From positions 4,402,001 to 4,466,000 of the forward strand of contig NZ_CP082923.1 in NCBI RefSeq assembly GCF_019931575.1: a stretch of DNA of 64,000 bases, given 5' to 3'. Source of the DNA: Caulobacter segnis. GTDB taxonomy: Bacteria > Pseudomonadota > Alphaproteobacteria > Caulobacterales > Caulobacteraceae. Shown here one piece after another: positions 8,336 to 17,260 of the stretch (position 1 is its first letter; each line of letters begins with the position of its first letter). Made by a program: the position numbers and the translations under genes. A model generated the notes under the pieces. That model searched no databases. It had not been told where the DNA came from and saw only the letters and a list, made by a program, of their open reading frames with translations.

Positions 8336-10090
8336 CTAAGGCGCTCGGGTCAGGCTGAAGATGGGGGTCGCCGGGAAGCCCTTGCGCCCCTGGGTGCGGC
8401 CGACATAGCCGCAGGCGACGCTGTCGCCGTGGAAGGTGGCCAGGGCCCCGGCCAGGGCCTCGCTGACCCCGGCCGACCCCGGCGCGACGTCGGGCTCGAG
8501 GCGAGCGGCGACGACGACGTGGGCGCCGATCACCGCCGGCGCGTGGGTCAGGGGATGGGTGCGCAGGTGCACGGGGCCGTAGTGGCCGGCGATGCGCACG
8601 CCCAGGCTCCGGGGCAGGCCCAGGGACTTCAGGTCCAGCGCCTTGTGCGCCTCCAGCAGGGCCAGGGCCGCCAGGGCCGCGTCGATCGGCTGGTCGAAGA
8701 CCAGGAACAGACCGTCGCCCCAGGTCTCGACGTGGGTCGGCCGCGCGGCCAGCCCCTCGACCGCCTTGGCCATTCGGCCCATCACGATCTCGATGAAGGC
8801 GGGGATCTGGTCGTCGCGCAGCGCGCCGAAGCCCTGGACGTCGGCAAACAGCATCGCCTTCATGGCGCGTCGGACCGGCTCGCCCGGCCGCGCGGGCGGC
8901 TGGCGAGGCGGCGGGACCCGGTCGATCGGGACCACCGCGCGCCGCCGGCCGCTTCGCGCCCAATAGGCCAGGTCGTACGAGACCCCGGCCGGCCCGCCGG
9001 TCTCGTGGCCGTCCCAGACCGCCAGTTGGATCGCCTCGGTCGACAGGGTCTGGGCCCGAAGCACCGCGCAGCCCATGGCGACCTGGCTGGAATAGGCGAA
9101 CACCTGCTCGTCGCCGCGATAGGGATCCTGCGAGGCGTGGCGGAGGGTGGCGGCGCGCGCCATGCAGCGCTCGAAACGCTCGAGCCATTCGACGCCGAAC
9201 GGCGCGACCGAGATCTCGACGAACGAGGCGCGGCTGACCGGCAGCACCACGTGCAGCTCGGCCCCCGCCGCCAGCAGGGCCTCGGCGAAGACGATGTCGG
9301 CCCCGGCGGCCAGGCTGCCGTAGCCGAAGCCGACGCCCTGGTCCTTCAGCAGTTGGTCGATCTGGCGGCGCAGGGCGCAGTCGGGGCGCGCGCCGTCGTC
9401 GGCGGGACCCAGGATATGGCCGGTGAAATGGGCGCAGACCGGCGGGCGGAACGGCGCCAGCCAGGCCGGGTCGACGCCCGTCTCTCGGCACAGCATGTCC
9501 AGCTGGCGCAGAGTCGAGGCGTGGGCGGCATAGGCGTCCGGCGCGTGGGCCAGGGCGGACGCCATCGTCCGGCGGGCGCCGTCGAGATCGCCAGTCAGGA
9601 ACCGCGCTTCCGCCCGGCTGGCGGCTTCGTAGTAGGCGGCCTGTCCGGTCAGGCCCGGCGGCGGCGGGATCTCCAGGGCGGCGGCGGCGCGGGCCCGGGC
9701 CCCGGCCGGATCGCCCGCCACCAGGGTCATGGTCGCGGCGTTGATGGCGCCGTAAAGGCCGCCGAATTGCTGGAACAGCCGCTCGTAGCGGCGGATCGAG
9801 GCCTTGGCGAAGGCGGCGCGGCGCGGGCCTCGGGCGGACAGGGCCACGTCCTTCAGCAGGCGCGCGCCCAGGGCGACGGCGTCGCTGTCGTCCTCGGCCC
9901 GGTCCAACCCCAGCCGGACGTACTCGGCGCGCGCGAAGTCGACGGCGCCCGAGCGGGCCAGGCAGAGCACGGCGGCGTAGGCCGCCTCGCGCGAGGTCTC
10001 ACCCGCCTCCAACGCGGCGCGGGCGAGATCGTAGGCCGCGAGGATCTCGCCGCGCTGGATCAGCGCGGCGATCTCGTCCTCGTCGAACAA
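8336..10090 (-). CDS. TPR / SLOG-like / class III nucleotidyl cyclase protein
   Basis: A 584-residue cytosolic protein in three parts. Residues 1-210 are helical repeats of TPR type, as in TRAFs-binding (DUF4071-like) proteins. Residues 216-380 look like a Rossmann-type SLOG domain (FTGHILG, then GYGSLAAGADIVFAEALLAAGAELHVVLP). Residues 410-584 are a class III cyclase domain with metal-binding D418 (FADVQGF) and D459 (ETWGDGLFLVF) and the R530 of AARLE. The Asn normally found four residues before that Arg is V526, so activity is uncertain. The start is TTG at 10090, 11 bp after the stop of the preceding small gene and preceded by GGGGAC. It is the third gene of the TIR operon. It could make a cyclic nucleotide or be a degenerate sensor. 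Confidence 0.75.
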   Translation of the reverse strand: MFDEDEIAALIQRGEILAAYDLARAALEAGETSREAAYAAVLCLARSGAVDFARAEYVRLGLDRAEDDSDAVALGARLLKDVALSARGPRRAAFAKASIRRYERLFQQFGGLYGAINAATMTLVAGDPAGARARAAAALEIPPPPGLTGQAAYYEAASRAEARFLTGDLDGARRTMASALAHAPDAYAAHASTLRQLDMLCRETGVDPAWLAPFRPPVCAHFTGHILGPADDGARPDCALRRQIDQLLKDQGVGFGYGSLAAGADIVFAEALLAAGAELHVVLPVSRASFVEISVAPFGVEWLERFERCMARAATLRHASQDPYRGDEQVFAYSSQVAMGCAVLRAQTLSTEAIQLAVWDGHETGGPAGVSYDLAYWARSGRRRAVVPIDRVPPPRQPPARPGEPVRRAMKAMLFADVQGFGALRDDQIPAFIEIVMGRMAKAVEGLAARPTHVETWGDGLFLVFDQPIDAALAALALLEAHKALDLKSLGLPRSLGVRIAGHYGPVHLRTHPLTHAPAVIGAHVVVAARLEPDVAPGSAGVSEALAGALATFHGDSVACGYVGRTQGRKGFPATPIFSLTRAP

Positions 10091-10101
10091 GGCGTCCCCG
10101 A

Positions 10102-10509
10102 TCAGGGAACGCGACCCGCGCCGTTCGAGATGTCAGGATCCAGGTCGACCTTCTGACCGTGGTTGTCCTGCATGTAGAGGCTGTAGGTGTACTCGCCCAT
10201 GCGCTGGTCCTCGTAGATGACCTTGAAGCGCGAACGCACATCAGGATCGCCGCCATCGATCGAATACGGCACCCAGACGAAGCTGGAGAAGTTGATCCCG
10301 TAGTCGCGATGGAACTTGACCGGTCGGCTTTGGAAGGTCCAGCCAGCATTGATCAGTTGATCGCTGAGCGTGAAGACCAGTTCGCAGCGTTCGCTCAAAT
10401 CCAGGGACAGACGCGTGGGCCGGTCCGGATGCAGGAAGTTCATGAAGTTGAAGTTGCTGTCCAAGCCGATAACCAGCTCGACAACTTTAGAGGGTGTAGG
10501 TTCCGTCAT
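10102..10509 (-). CDS. small GC-poor hypothetical protein in the TIR operon
   Basis: A 135-residue protein without signal peptide or membrane segment, rich in aromatic residues and probably mostly beta (VVELVIGLDSNFNFMNFLHP, NFSSFVWVPYSIDGGDPDV, YTYSLYMQDNHGQKVDLDPD). ATG 10509 is chosen because GGGAGG stands seven bases before it. Base composition is clearly lower than its neighbours: two 60-base lines I counted gave 57% and 55% G+C, where the flanking genes are far higher, which suggests a different origin. It sits between the TIR gene and the cyclase gene. No family is recognised; a role as substrate-recognition or effector-linked partner is only possible. Confidence 0.6.
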   Translation of the reverse strand: MTEPTPSKVVELVIGLDSNFNFMNFLHPDRPTRLSLDLSERCELVFTLSDQLINAGWTFQSRPVKFHRDYGINFSSFVWVPYSIDGGDPDVRSRFKVIYEDQRMGEYTYSLYMQDNHGQKVDLDPDISNGAGRVP

Positions 10510-10553
10510 TTCAGTGCCTCCCAACTGAAGATTCCACCTACAGGGGAATTTTG

Positions 10554-12569
10554 CTAAAAGGCCATTAAGCTTGGGTGCGCGTAACCATGTTTTTTCAGCG
10601 CGCGCACGATGCCTTCGGCCTGGGCGCGCTCACCGGTCGCCAGATAGGCCCGCGCCAGGACGATATTGTAGGCCGGGCTGAGCGACGTCCTTCGCGGCGC
10701 CAGGGTCGCGATGGCCTCGTCCGCATGGCCCGCCTCCAGCTGCGCGAAGCCGAGCACCAGCGAGCGGTCCGCCGCGCCCTCGCGCTTGGCCGGCGTCGCC
10801 CGCAGGCGGTCCACGATCGCCTGGGCCATCGCCCGCGCCCCGGCCGCGTCGCCGCCGCGCCGCGCCAGCACCACCGCCTGCTGCTCCAGGCGACCATCCA
10901 GATCGCCGCGCCAAGCCTTGGCGGCCTCGCCCACGCGGAGCTTGGCCAGGGCGGCCGCGGCCGCGGCGTGCGCCGCCCTGGCCGTCGTCATGTCGCCGGA
11001 CCAGCACGTGATGTCGGCCAGGTCGATCTGGCCGATCAGCAGAAACTCGCTCCAGTAGGCGTTCGTGGGATCCAGCGCGGCCAGTTCCCGCAGCTGACGC
11101 AGGCCTTCGTTCGAGCGCGCCCGGGCGTCGTCCAGCCGGCCCAGGTCGAGTTCCAGACGCGCCAGGGCCAATCCCGTCGCGATGGCCTGGGCGGCCAGCC
11201 GCTTGTCCTCCGGCGCCTGTTTCTGGGCCTGGGTCAACATGTCGAGCGAGGCCTGGCGTTCGACAAAGGCTTCGCGGACTCGCCCTTGCCTGAGCAGCGA
11301 ATCCGCGATCCAGGCGCGCGTGTCGGACGTGTCGGTGATCCGAGCCAGGTTCCGTGGATCCCGAACACGCTCGGCTTCGAACACCGCCAGGGCCTTCTGG
11401 AAGGCGACCAGCGCCTCCTCGGCCCGCCCCTGTTCGAACATCAGTGTGCCGAGGTTGTTCTGGGCGTAGGCGACCTCGATGCGCCACTCCGCCCGCCTGG
11501 GGTCCAGCTTCACCAGCGTCCGGGCCAGTTCGTCATAGCGCCGGAAGCCGCGCTCGGCGCTGGCGACGTCGCCGCGCCGCCATTCCATATAGGCCAGCCA
11601 GAAGACGTTCTGGGCCTCGTCGAAGATCCGTTCGCCATTGGTCGGGTCGCGCTCGACCAGGGCGTGGGTGGTCGCGGCCGCCTGGCCGAAGGCGTCCTGG
11701 GCGCCCGCCAGGTCGCCGCGCTGCTCGCGGATCGTGCCCAGCAGGGTCTGGGCCTTGGCGCGCTGGGCCAGGGCCTTGTCGTCCAGCCGATCAGTCTTGG
11801 CCTTGGCGTAGTAGGCCAGCACCTTGGCGCTGACCCCGTCCAGCACGTCCAGGCGCCCCACCGGCTCCAGCTGCTGGCGCAGGTCGCCCAGCATGTAAGC
11901 CACCAGGGCCTCGGTCTCGTCGCGCTGCTCGCGGGCGATCTGGCGCGATTTCAGGGTGGCGATGGTCATCGCGCCCATGCCCACCGTGACCAGCGCGGCC
12001 AGGGTTGTGAAGGCCGCCATCATGCTCAGGCGGCGACGGGCGTCGCGCTGCACCAGCTGGTCCAGGCTGACGTTCAACAGCCGGGCGGCGATCTTCAGCC
12101 GCGCCAGCCGCCTGCCGTCCGCGTCGCGGCGCAGGTCGACGGCCAGGGGTTCGACCCCCTCGGGCAGGGTCGCGCGCAGGGCCGGCGGCATGATGTCGGG
12201 CAGCAGGACGGCGTCGGGCGTCGCCGGGGTGATCACGCAGAGGACCGCGCCAGGACCCCGATCCTTCAGAAAATAGGCGACCTCCTGGTCGACCCAGCGC
12301 GATTCGGCGGCGGTGGGCGAACACAGGACGATCAGGGCGTCGGAATGGTCGAGGGCGTTCCGGATGGTCTCGCCCAGATCGGCGGTCGCGCTCAGCTCGT
12401 CGCGATCGCGAAAAATCGGCCGCAACCCACCCGCGATGCTAGCGCCGTCGCGCGCCGTCAACCTAGGGGGCGCGCGATAGGTCTCCAAAGCGCGGTGAAG
12501 CCATTCAGCGGCTTGGCGGTCATGGTGGCTATAGCTGATAAAGGCCTTGTATCGCTGTCGGTTTTCCAT
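10554..12569 (-). CDS. TIR-domain protein with membrane segment and TPR repeats
   Basis: A 671-residue protein. Residues 5-170 form a TIR domain (KAFISYSHHDRQAAEWLHRALE; IFRDRDELSA; LIVLCSPTAAESRWVDQEVAYF) with a W92-x3-E96 motif, the place of the catalytic Glu in NAD-cleaving TIR enzymes. A single membrane helix follows at 181-206. The remainder is TPR-like repeats. I start at ATG 12569 (MENRQRYKAF), with a GGGGGCGG-type Shine-Dalgarno; a longer frame to 12629 overlaps the divergent gene. It is the first gene of the operon with the small protein and the cyclase protein. Bacterial TIR proteins can be NADase effectors or signalling scaffolds; which applies here is not shown by sequence. Confidence 0.85.
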   Translation of the reverse strand: MENRQRYKAFISYSHHDRQAAEWLHRALETYRAPPRLTARDGASIAGGLRPIFRDRDELSATADLGETIRNALDHSDALIVLCSPTAAESRWVDQEVAYFLKDRGPGAVLCVITPATPDAVLLPDIMPPALRATLPEGVEPLAVDLRRDADGRRLARLKIAARLLNVSLDQLVQRDARRRLSMMAAFTTLAALVTVGMGAMTIATLKSRQIAREQRDETEALVAYMLGDLRQQLEPVGRLDVLDGVSAKVLAYYAKAKTDRLDDKALAQRAKAQTLLGTIREQRGDLAGAQDAFGQAAATTHALVERDPTNGERIFDEAQNVFWLAYMEWRRGDVASAERGFRRYDELARTLVKLDPRRAEWRIEVAYAQNNLGTLMFEQGRAEEALVAFQKALAVFEAERVRDPRNLARITDTSDTRAWIADSLLRQGRVREAFVERQASLDMLTQAQKQAPEDKRLAAQAIATGLALARLELDLGRLDDARARSNEGLRQLRELAALDPTNAYWSEFLLIGQIDLADITCWSGDMTTARAAHAAAAAALAKLRVGEAAKAWRGDLDGRLEQQAVVLARRGGDAAGARAMAQAIVDRLRATPAKREGAADRSLVLGFAQLEAGHADEAIATLAPRRTSLSPAYNIVLARAYLATGERAQAEGIVRALKKHGYAHPSLMAF

Positions 12570-12607
12570 TCCCGCCGCCCCCGCTCGACAGCGAAGGACC
12601 GTAGTCG
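12570..12607. promoter_or_regulatory. 38-bp divergent start region, TIR operon / Crp-like regulator
   Basis: Only 38 bp separate the start codons of the TIR gene (minus) and the Crp-like gene (plus). Both Shine-Dalgarno sequences lie inside it, so the promoters must overlap each other or reach into the coding sequences. This packing means any protein bound here would affect both transcripts. I see no clear Crp-type TGTGA-N6-TCACA site. Confidence 0.5.
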
Positions 12608-13342
12608 ATGACCGTGATTCCTTCATCATCCTCGCGCGCGCCGAACACCGCGACGGTCGAGGACTACCGGACCAACAAGCTGTTCCGTCACATGTCTCGC
12701 CAAGAGGTCGAGGCGTTGGGAGCCCAGATCGAACACCTCCGCTACGGCAAGGGCGAGATGATCGTCCAGCGGCGGGACGAGGATGGCGGGATCTACCTGC
12801 TGGTGGACGGCATCCTGCTGGCCAATCTCTACGCGCGGTCGGGGCGCGAGGTCGGCTACCGGCGCATCCTGCCCGGCGGCTATTTCGGCGAGATCTCCGC
12901 CATCGACGGCCTGCCGCGCTCGGTCAACATCGTGGCGCTGGAAGACGTGCGGCTGGTGCGCCTGCCCCAGCGCCTGGTGCTGCGCCTGTTCGAGGAGTCG
13001 CCGCGCTTCATGCGGGCCCTGCTGGAAGACATGGCCAGCCTGACCCGCGCCCTGACCGACCGCCTGTTCGAGCTGACCGCCGTGTCGGTGGCCTGCCGCG
13101 TCGACATCGAGCTGCTGCGCATGGCCACGGCCGCCGGCGGCGATGGCGAGACGGCGGTGATCCACCCCTGCCCCACCCATGCCGAGCTGGCGGTGCTGGT
13201 CGGCAGCCAGCGCGAGCCGGTGACCCGCGAGCTGAACCGGCTGGCCAGCCTGAACATCGTCCGCCAGAGCGGCCGCACCCTGAAGATCCTCGACATGGCC
13301 GCCCTCGCCGACGAGGTCGAGCGGATCGGCGGCGAGCTGTAG
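12608..13342 (+). CDS. Crp/Fnr-family cyclic-nucleotide-binding regulator
   Basis: A 244-residue transcription factor. Residues 25-150 are a cyclic-nucleotide-binding barrel with the phosphate-binding cassette YFGEISAIDGLPRSVNIVAL, which keeps the Gly-Glu and the Arg-Ser needed to hold a cyclic phosphate. Residues 165-235 are a Crp-type winged helix (PTHAELAVLVGSQREPVTRELNRLASLNIV). The four N-terminal cysteines of Fnr are absent, so it is not an oxygen sensor of that class. AAGGA precedes ATG 12608. It is divergent from an operon carrying a class III cyclase-like gene, so it may read that protein's product; this is inference, as Crp-like regulators are common and the cell may have other cyclases. 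Confidence 0.85.
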   Translation: MTVIPSSSSRAPNTATVEDYRTNKLFRHMSRQEVEALGAQIEHLRYGKGEMIVQRRDEDGGIYLLVDGILLANLYARSGREVGYRRILPGGYFGEISAIDGLPRSVNIVALEDVRLVRLPQRLVLRLFEESPRFMRALLEDMASLTRALTDRLFELTAVSVACRVDIELLRMATAAGGDGETAVIHPCPTHAELAVLVGSQREPVTRELNRLASLNIVRQSGRTLKILDMAALADEVERIGGEL

Positions 13343-13346
13343 CGTC

Positions 13347-14366
13347 CTATCTTCCGAACCAGGACGGCTTCACCTCGAACTTCAGGTCCAGCGGATCGGG
13401 CGCGCCGGGATAGTAGTCGGTGCTGATGATCTGCGCGCCGGACCGCTCGGCCGATTGCAGGCGGGTCAGGTCGTGGTTGCGAGCCTCGGTGGTGTCGGCG
13501 TCGCTGCGGGTGCGGACCAGGAAGCCCTGGGCGACCAAGGCCTTGATGCGGTTCTCCTCCGGACGCGGATCCTGGATGTTGAACACCGCCGCCTCGGCCT
13601 CGGTCTCGGCGTAGAGGCCAAACAGCGCCCGGCCCTTCAGCGACGGATGGCCGGCGCGATAGGCGTCCTCGACGCGCGGATTGGCGTCCAGCACCAGCAG
13701 CACCTTGCCCTTGGCGCCGTCGACGGTCGGCCAGCCGCCGGCGGTCACGCGCTCGCGCAGGGTGGCCCTGGCGCCGCGCACGTCGTCGGGCGCGATGATC
13801 CGGTCGCGGCCGAAGGCCTTCACGGCGTCGGCGTCGATCCCGGCGAGGTCGGCCTCGGTCCAGAGCGGCGGATTCGGAATGGCCGGCGTGTTGAACGGTT
13901 CTTCCTTGGTGTTGACGAAGATCACGATCGGGGCGTGGCCGGGATGGGCCCTGGACCAGGTCGCGACCTCGGCGAAGCAGTCGGACAGCCGCAGGCACAG
14001 GGTGCGGCTGTCGATCACGGGCGCGTGCAGCACCTTGGCGCCGGGCTGCTTCATGATCGCGCTCTTGGCCGGGTCGCTGGCGTACGGCGCGGCGTAGAGG
14101 CCGCCCGTCGCGTCGGCGTAGGGATCGAACTCCAGCTGGCGGATACCCAGGTCCAGCTGCGCCTGGATCGGCGGGTGGCCATATTCGACGCCGCGCGAGC
14201 GCTCGCCCATCACCTGGCGCTGGTGGACCATGGCCTCCGGGTCCAGCGCCGGCCGGTAGCTGTTGTGCGAGCCCAGCCAGCGCAGGCTGTTGATCTTCGC
14301 CGGCTCGGCGGCCTGGCTTGCGAAGGCGGCGACCGACAAGGCGACGGCGAGGATCAGCGTGCGCAT
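13347..14366 (-). CDS. secreted calcium-dependent PI-PLC-like phosphodiesterase
   Basis: A 339-residue protein with a signal peptide (MRTLILAVALSVAAFASQAA) and the layout of the PI-PLC-C1 family: LRWLGSHNSYR with the first catalytic His (residues 29-39), then LDLGIRQLEFDPYAD, a long insert, and HAPVIDSRTLCLRLSDC with IVIFVNTKEEP. Members cleave glycerophospho- or inositol-phosphodiesters outside the cytoplasm. It follows the TBDR at 14473-17133 on the same strand after two hairpins, and together they suggest capture of phosphate or polyol from phosphodiesters. The exact substrate is not readable from sequence. Confidence 0.8.
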   Translation of the reverse strand: MRTLILAVALSVAAFASQAAEPAKINSLRWLGSHNSYRPALDPEAMVHQRQVMGERSRGVEYGHPPIQAQLDLGIRQLEFDPYADATGGLYAAPYASDPAKSAIMKQPGAKVLHAPVIDSRTLCLRLSDCFAEVATWSRAHPGHAPIVIFVNTKEEPFNTPAIPNPPLWTEADLAGIDADAVKAFGRDRIIAPDDVRGARATLRERVTAGGWPTVDGAKGKVLLVLDANPRVEDAYRAGHPSLKGRALFGLYAETEAEAAVFNIQDPRPEENRIKALVAQGFLVRTRSDADTTEARNHDLTRLQSAERSGAQIISTDYYPGAPDPLDLKFEVKPSWFGR

Positions 14367-14392
14367 GGAGGCCTCGTGGGAAGAAGGAAAGG

Positions 14393-14422
14393 CGCGGGCC
14401 GACCTTCGTTGGCCGGCCCGCG
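14393..14422 (-). terminator. hairpin terminator after the TBDR gene
   Basis: Arms CGCGGGCCG (14393-14401) and CGGCCCGCG (14414-14422) pair over 9 bp. On the minus strand they are followed by CCTTTCCTTCTTCC, a pyrimidine-rich tail. A second perfect hairpin (CGGCCCTC/GAGGGCCG, 14432-14454) lies nearer to the TBDR stop. They may partly separate the receptor from the PI-PLC gene. Confidence 0.6.
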
Positions 14423-14472
14423 TGAAGTGGACGGCCCTCGTCGCGAGAGGGCCGCCGGGGATGGGGATAGGC

Positions 14473-17133
14473 CTAGAACTTGCCGCGGAGGGTCAGCGAA
14501 ACCGTGCGGCCCCAGTGATAGATCTCCATCGGCTGGTCCTTGGTCTTGCCGTACAGGTAGCGGATCTCGTTGCTGAGGTTCGAACCCTCCAGGGTCACCG
14601 CGTATTGCGGGGTGATCTGGTACGAGAGCGAGCCGTCCAGCGAGCCGTAGGCGTCGACATAGGATTGGGCCGTGGTGGTGCTGCCGATCGACGACAGGTA
14701 GCGCGAGCGCCAGAACCAGCCAAGGCGGGCGCTGATCGGGCCCTTCTCGTAGTAGCCGACCAGGTTCCAGCTGCGCTTGGACAGGCCGACCAGGTCGTCC
14801 TTGATCTGACGGTTGCCGGCGAAGTAGTTCGCCTTGCTGTCCACCAGGGTGACCGAGGCCTGCACGCCCAGGCCGTCGAGCAGGCCGGGCAGGAACGACA
14901 GCTGCTGGTTATAGGCCGCCTCGAAGCCCTTGATCTCGGCGTCGCCGCCGTTGACGCTGGTCGACAGCAGGATGTCGCCGCGGCCGGGCACCTGGATCGT
15001 GGTGTTCTGGGCGGTGATGTAGTCGTCCATCTTCTTGACGAAGATCGCGCCGGTCACGGCCGTGGTCGGGGCCGGGTACCATTCCAGCGAGGCGTCGTAC
15101 TGGTCGGCCAGGAACGGGTTCAGGTCCGGGTTGCCGCCCGAGGCCGTCGGCGAGTCGCGTGAGACGCTGATGCGCGGGGCGCTGTCGGTGACGTTCGGAC
15201 GATTGACGACGCGCGACGCGGCGAAGCGGGCGATCAGGTCGTCACGCAGCTCGACCTTGACGTTCAGGCTGGGCAGCCAGTTGCTGTATTCCTTCAGGTA
15301 ACCGACCGGCACCGGCGTCGAGCCGCTGGTCAGCGTGCCCGAGGCCAACTGCTTGGTCTTGGCGTAGCGGACGCCCAGATTGCCGCTGACCGGCAGGCCG
15401 CCGAGGTCGAACTTGAAGTCGCCGCGCACATAGGCGCTGTGGATCTTCTGGTCGACGATGAACGAGTTGCGCAGGTCGGCCGCCGACCACGGCTGGGCCG
15501 CGACGGCCGCCGTGTAGAGCTTGTTGTAGTAGGCGTCGCTGGTGGGCGTGACCCAGGTGCGCGGCGTATTGCCCGAGAAGTCCGACAGGAAGCCGGAGAA
15601 CGGCATGGTCTCGTAGAAGCTGGAGCCCAGGGTCGTCAGCGGCACGTTGAGAATGTCGTTCAGCACCCAGTCGCGACGCAGATAGGTGCGGTTCAGATTG
15701 TGCTGCTCGGCGCCGAACGCGATCTTGGTGAACCAGCCCGAGAACACGCGCGAGCCGTCCAGGCGGAAGGTCTCGTCGGTGTCGCGCGAGTCCTTCCACG
15801 TGTAGTCGAACGCCTGACCGACGAAGTTGGCCGGGTTGGTGTAGTCGACCGTCGTGGTCAGCTGCGGGATCGCCGTGTAGCCGCGCGAGAAGTCGTAGGT
15901 CAGCGGCGCGAAGAAGGCGATGCGGTCGCGCGTCGTGGCCTTGCCGTCCGGGTGATAGCTGCGGGCGCGCGAATAGCCGTACTCGGCGTTGAACGCCCAG
16001 GCGCCGGGGGTCCAGGCCTGCTTGATCCCGAAGACCGCCAGGTCGTGGCGGTTCAGGCTGGTCTCGCGCGAGGCCATCCAGCGGACGTTGTTGATCGTCG
16101 CGCCGACCACGGTGTCGCCGACGACCTTCTGGCTGCCGGCCACGAACTGCGGCGTCGCGAAGGTGCTGTCGTCCGGATAGATGTCGAGGCCGAACTCGTC
16201 GTAGTCGACGTCCAGGCGGGTGACGAGCACGTCGACGTCGGTCTGGAAGTCGCCGTTCGGCTTCCACTGGCCCGAGACGGCGCCCGAATACAGCTTGCGG
16301 TGCTCGGTCTCGATGGTCGGGCGGGTGCGCGAGGGCGTGTAGAAGCCGCTGCCCAGCACCGACTTGAACTTATCGAGGTTCCAGCCGACCTGGTACAGGC
16401 GGTCGTTGCGCACGTGGCGCTCGTCGTACAGGCCCGAAGCCAGGACGCCGAGGGTGTTGTCGGCGTTGGTCCAGCTGCCCAGGCCCGAGAACGACGGGTC
16501 GGCCTTCTTGCGCACGTCGTTATAGGTCTCGCGCACCGAGAAGGCGGCCTTCCTGCCCAGGTCGAACGGCTTGAAGGTCTTGATGTTGATATTACCGCCC
16601 AGGGCGCCCTCGTCCATGTCGGCGGTCGGGGTCTTCACCACCTCGATCTGCGAGATCAGCTCGGCGGGCAGCACCTCGAAGCGGAACTGGCGGCCCTTGG
16701 CGCCGCCGTTCTCGATCAGGTCGTTGACGGCGATCGAGCGGCCGTTCAGCTCGGTGTACTGGAACTGCGGCCCCAGGCCCCGGACGCTGACATAGAGGCC
16801 CGCGCCGCGCTGGCGGTCGATGGTGACGCCGGTGACCAGTTGCAGCGCCTCGGCGGCGTTGCGGGTCGGGAATTTACCGATGTCCTCGGCGTTGACGGCG
16901 TCCAGGCCGTACTCGGCGTTACGCTTCAGCTGAGCGGCGGCCTGCAGGCTCTTGCCGTACGAGGTGACGACAATCTCCTCGACCGCGTCGGCGGCGGGTT
17001 CGGCGGCGGCCGGCGCGGCGGCGACCTCGGCGGCCCGGACCTGGCCCGCGGCCAGGGCGGCGAAGGCGAGGACGGCGACGGCGCCCGCGCAGCGCGCGCC
17101 CCGGACCTTCGAATTGAACTTCGAGCTGGACAT
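14473..17133 (-). CDS. TonB-dependent receptor (paralogue without STN domain)
   Basis: An 886-residue outer-membrane receptor. Signal peptide 1-34, TonB-box-like VEEIVVTSYGKSL near residue 51, plug domain with NAAEALQLVTGVTIDRQRGAG and VRGLGPQFQYTELNGR, TADMDEGALGGNI, then a long beta barrel ending in the C-terminal Phe expected for Omp85-dependent assembly. The ribosome binding site GGGGGATAG precedes ATG 17133. It is clearly paralogous to the receptor at 18797-21655 (for example AFFAPLTYDFSRGYT against AFFAPLTYDFSHGLA, and FDYTWKDSRDTDET against FDYTFKDSRDVDET) but lacks the N-terminal signalling domain. Its neighbour PI-PLC points to a phosphodiester-derived ligand. Confidence 0.92.
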   Translation of the reverse strand: MSSSKFNSKVRGARCAGAVAVLAFAALAAGQVRAAEVAAAPAAAEPAADAVEEIVVTSYGKSLQAAAQLKRNAEYGLDAVNAEDIGKFPTRNAAEALQLVTGVTIDRQRGAGLYVSVRGLGPQFQYTELNGRSIAVNDLIENGGAKGRQFRFEVLPAELISQIEVVKTPTADMDEGALGGNINIKTFKPFDLGRKAAFSVRETYNDVRKKADPSFSGLGSWTNADNTLGVLASGLYDERHVRNDRLYQVGWNLDKFKSVLGSGFYTPSRTRPTIETEHRKLYSGAVSGQWKPNGDFQTDVDVLVTRLDVDYDEFGLDIYPDDSTFATPQFVAGSQKVVGDTVVGATINNVRWMASRETSLNRHDLAVFGIKQAWTPGAWAFNAEYGYSRARSYHPDGKATTRDRIAFFAPLTYDFSRGYTAIPQLTTTVDYTNPANFVGQAFDYTWKDSRDTDETFRLDGSRVFSGWFTKIAFGAEQHNLNRTYLRRDWVLNDILNVPLTTLGSSFYETMPFSGFLSDFSGNTPRTWVTPTSDAYYNKLYTAAVAAQPWSAADLRNSFIVDQKIHSAYVRGDFKFDLGGLPVSGNLGVRYAKTKQLASGTLTSGSTPVPVGYLKEYSNWLPSLNVKVELRDDLIARFAASRVVNRPNVTDSAPRISVSRDSPTASGGNPDLNPFLADQYDASLEWYPAPTTAVTGAIFVKKMDDYITAQNTTIQVPGRGDILLSTSVNGGDAEIKGFEAAYNQQLSFLPGLLDGLGVQASVTLVDSKANYFAGNRQIKDDLVGLSKRSWNLVGYYEKGPISARLGWFWRSRYLSSIGSTTTAQSYVDAYGSLDGSLSYQITPQYAVTLEGSNLSNEIRYLYGKTKDQPMEIYHWGRTVSLTLRGKF

Positions 17134-17260
17134 CTATCCCCCGATCTTTTGCTGAACCCGCAGGGAGGCGGGTCAGGGCAGAAGAACGAGGGCCAGGCGC
17201 CGGCCCCTCAGTCGGGAACCGGTGAATTATTTGCGACGATCCTGTTGAAAACTCTATATT

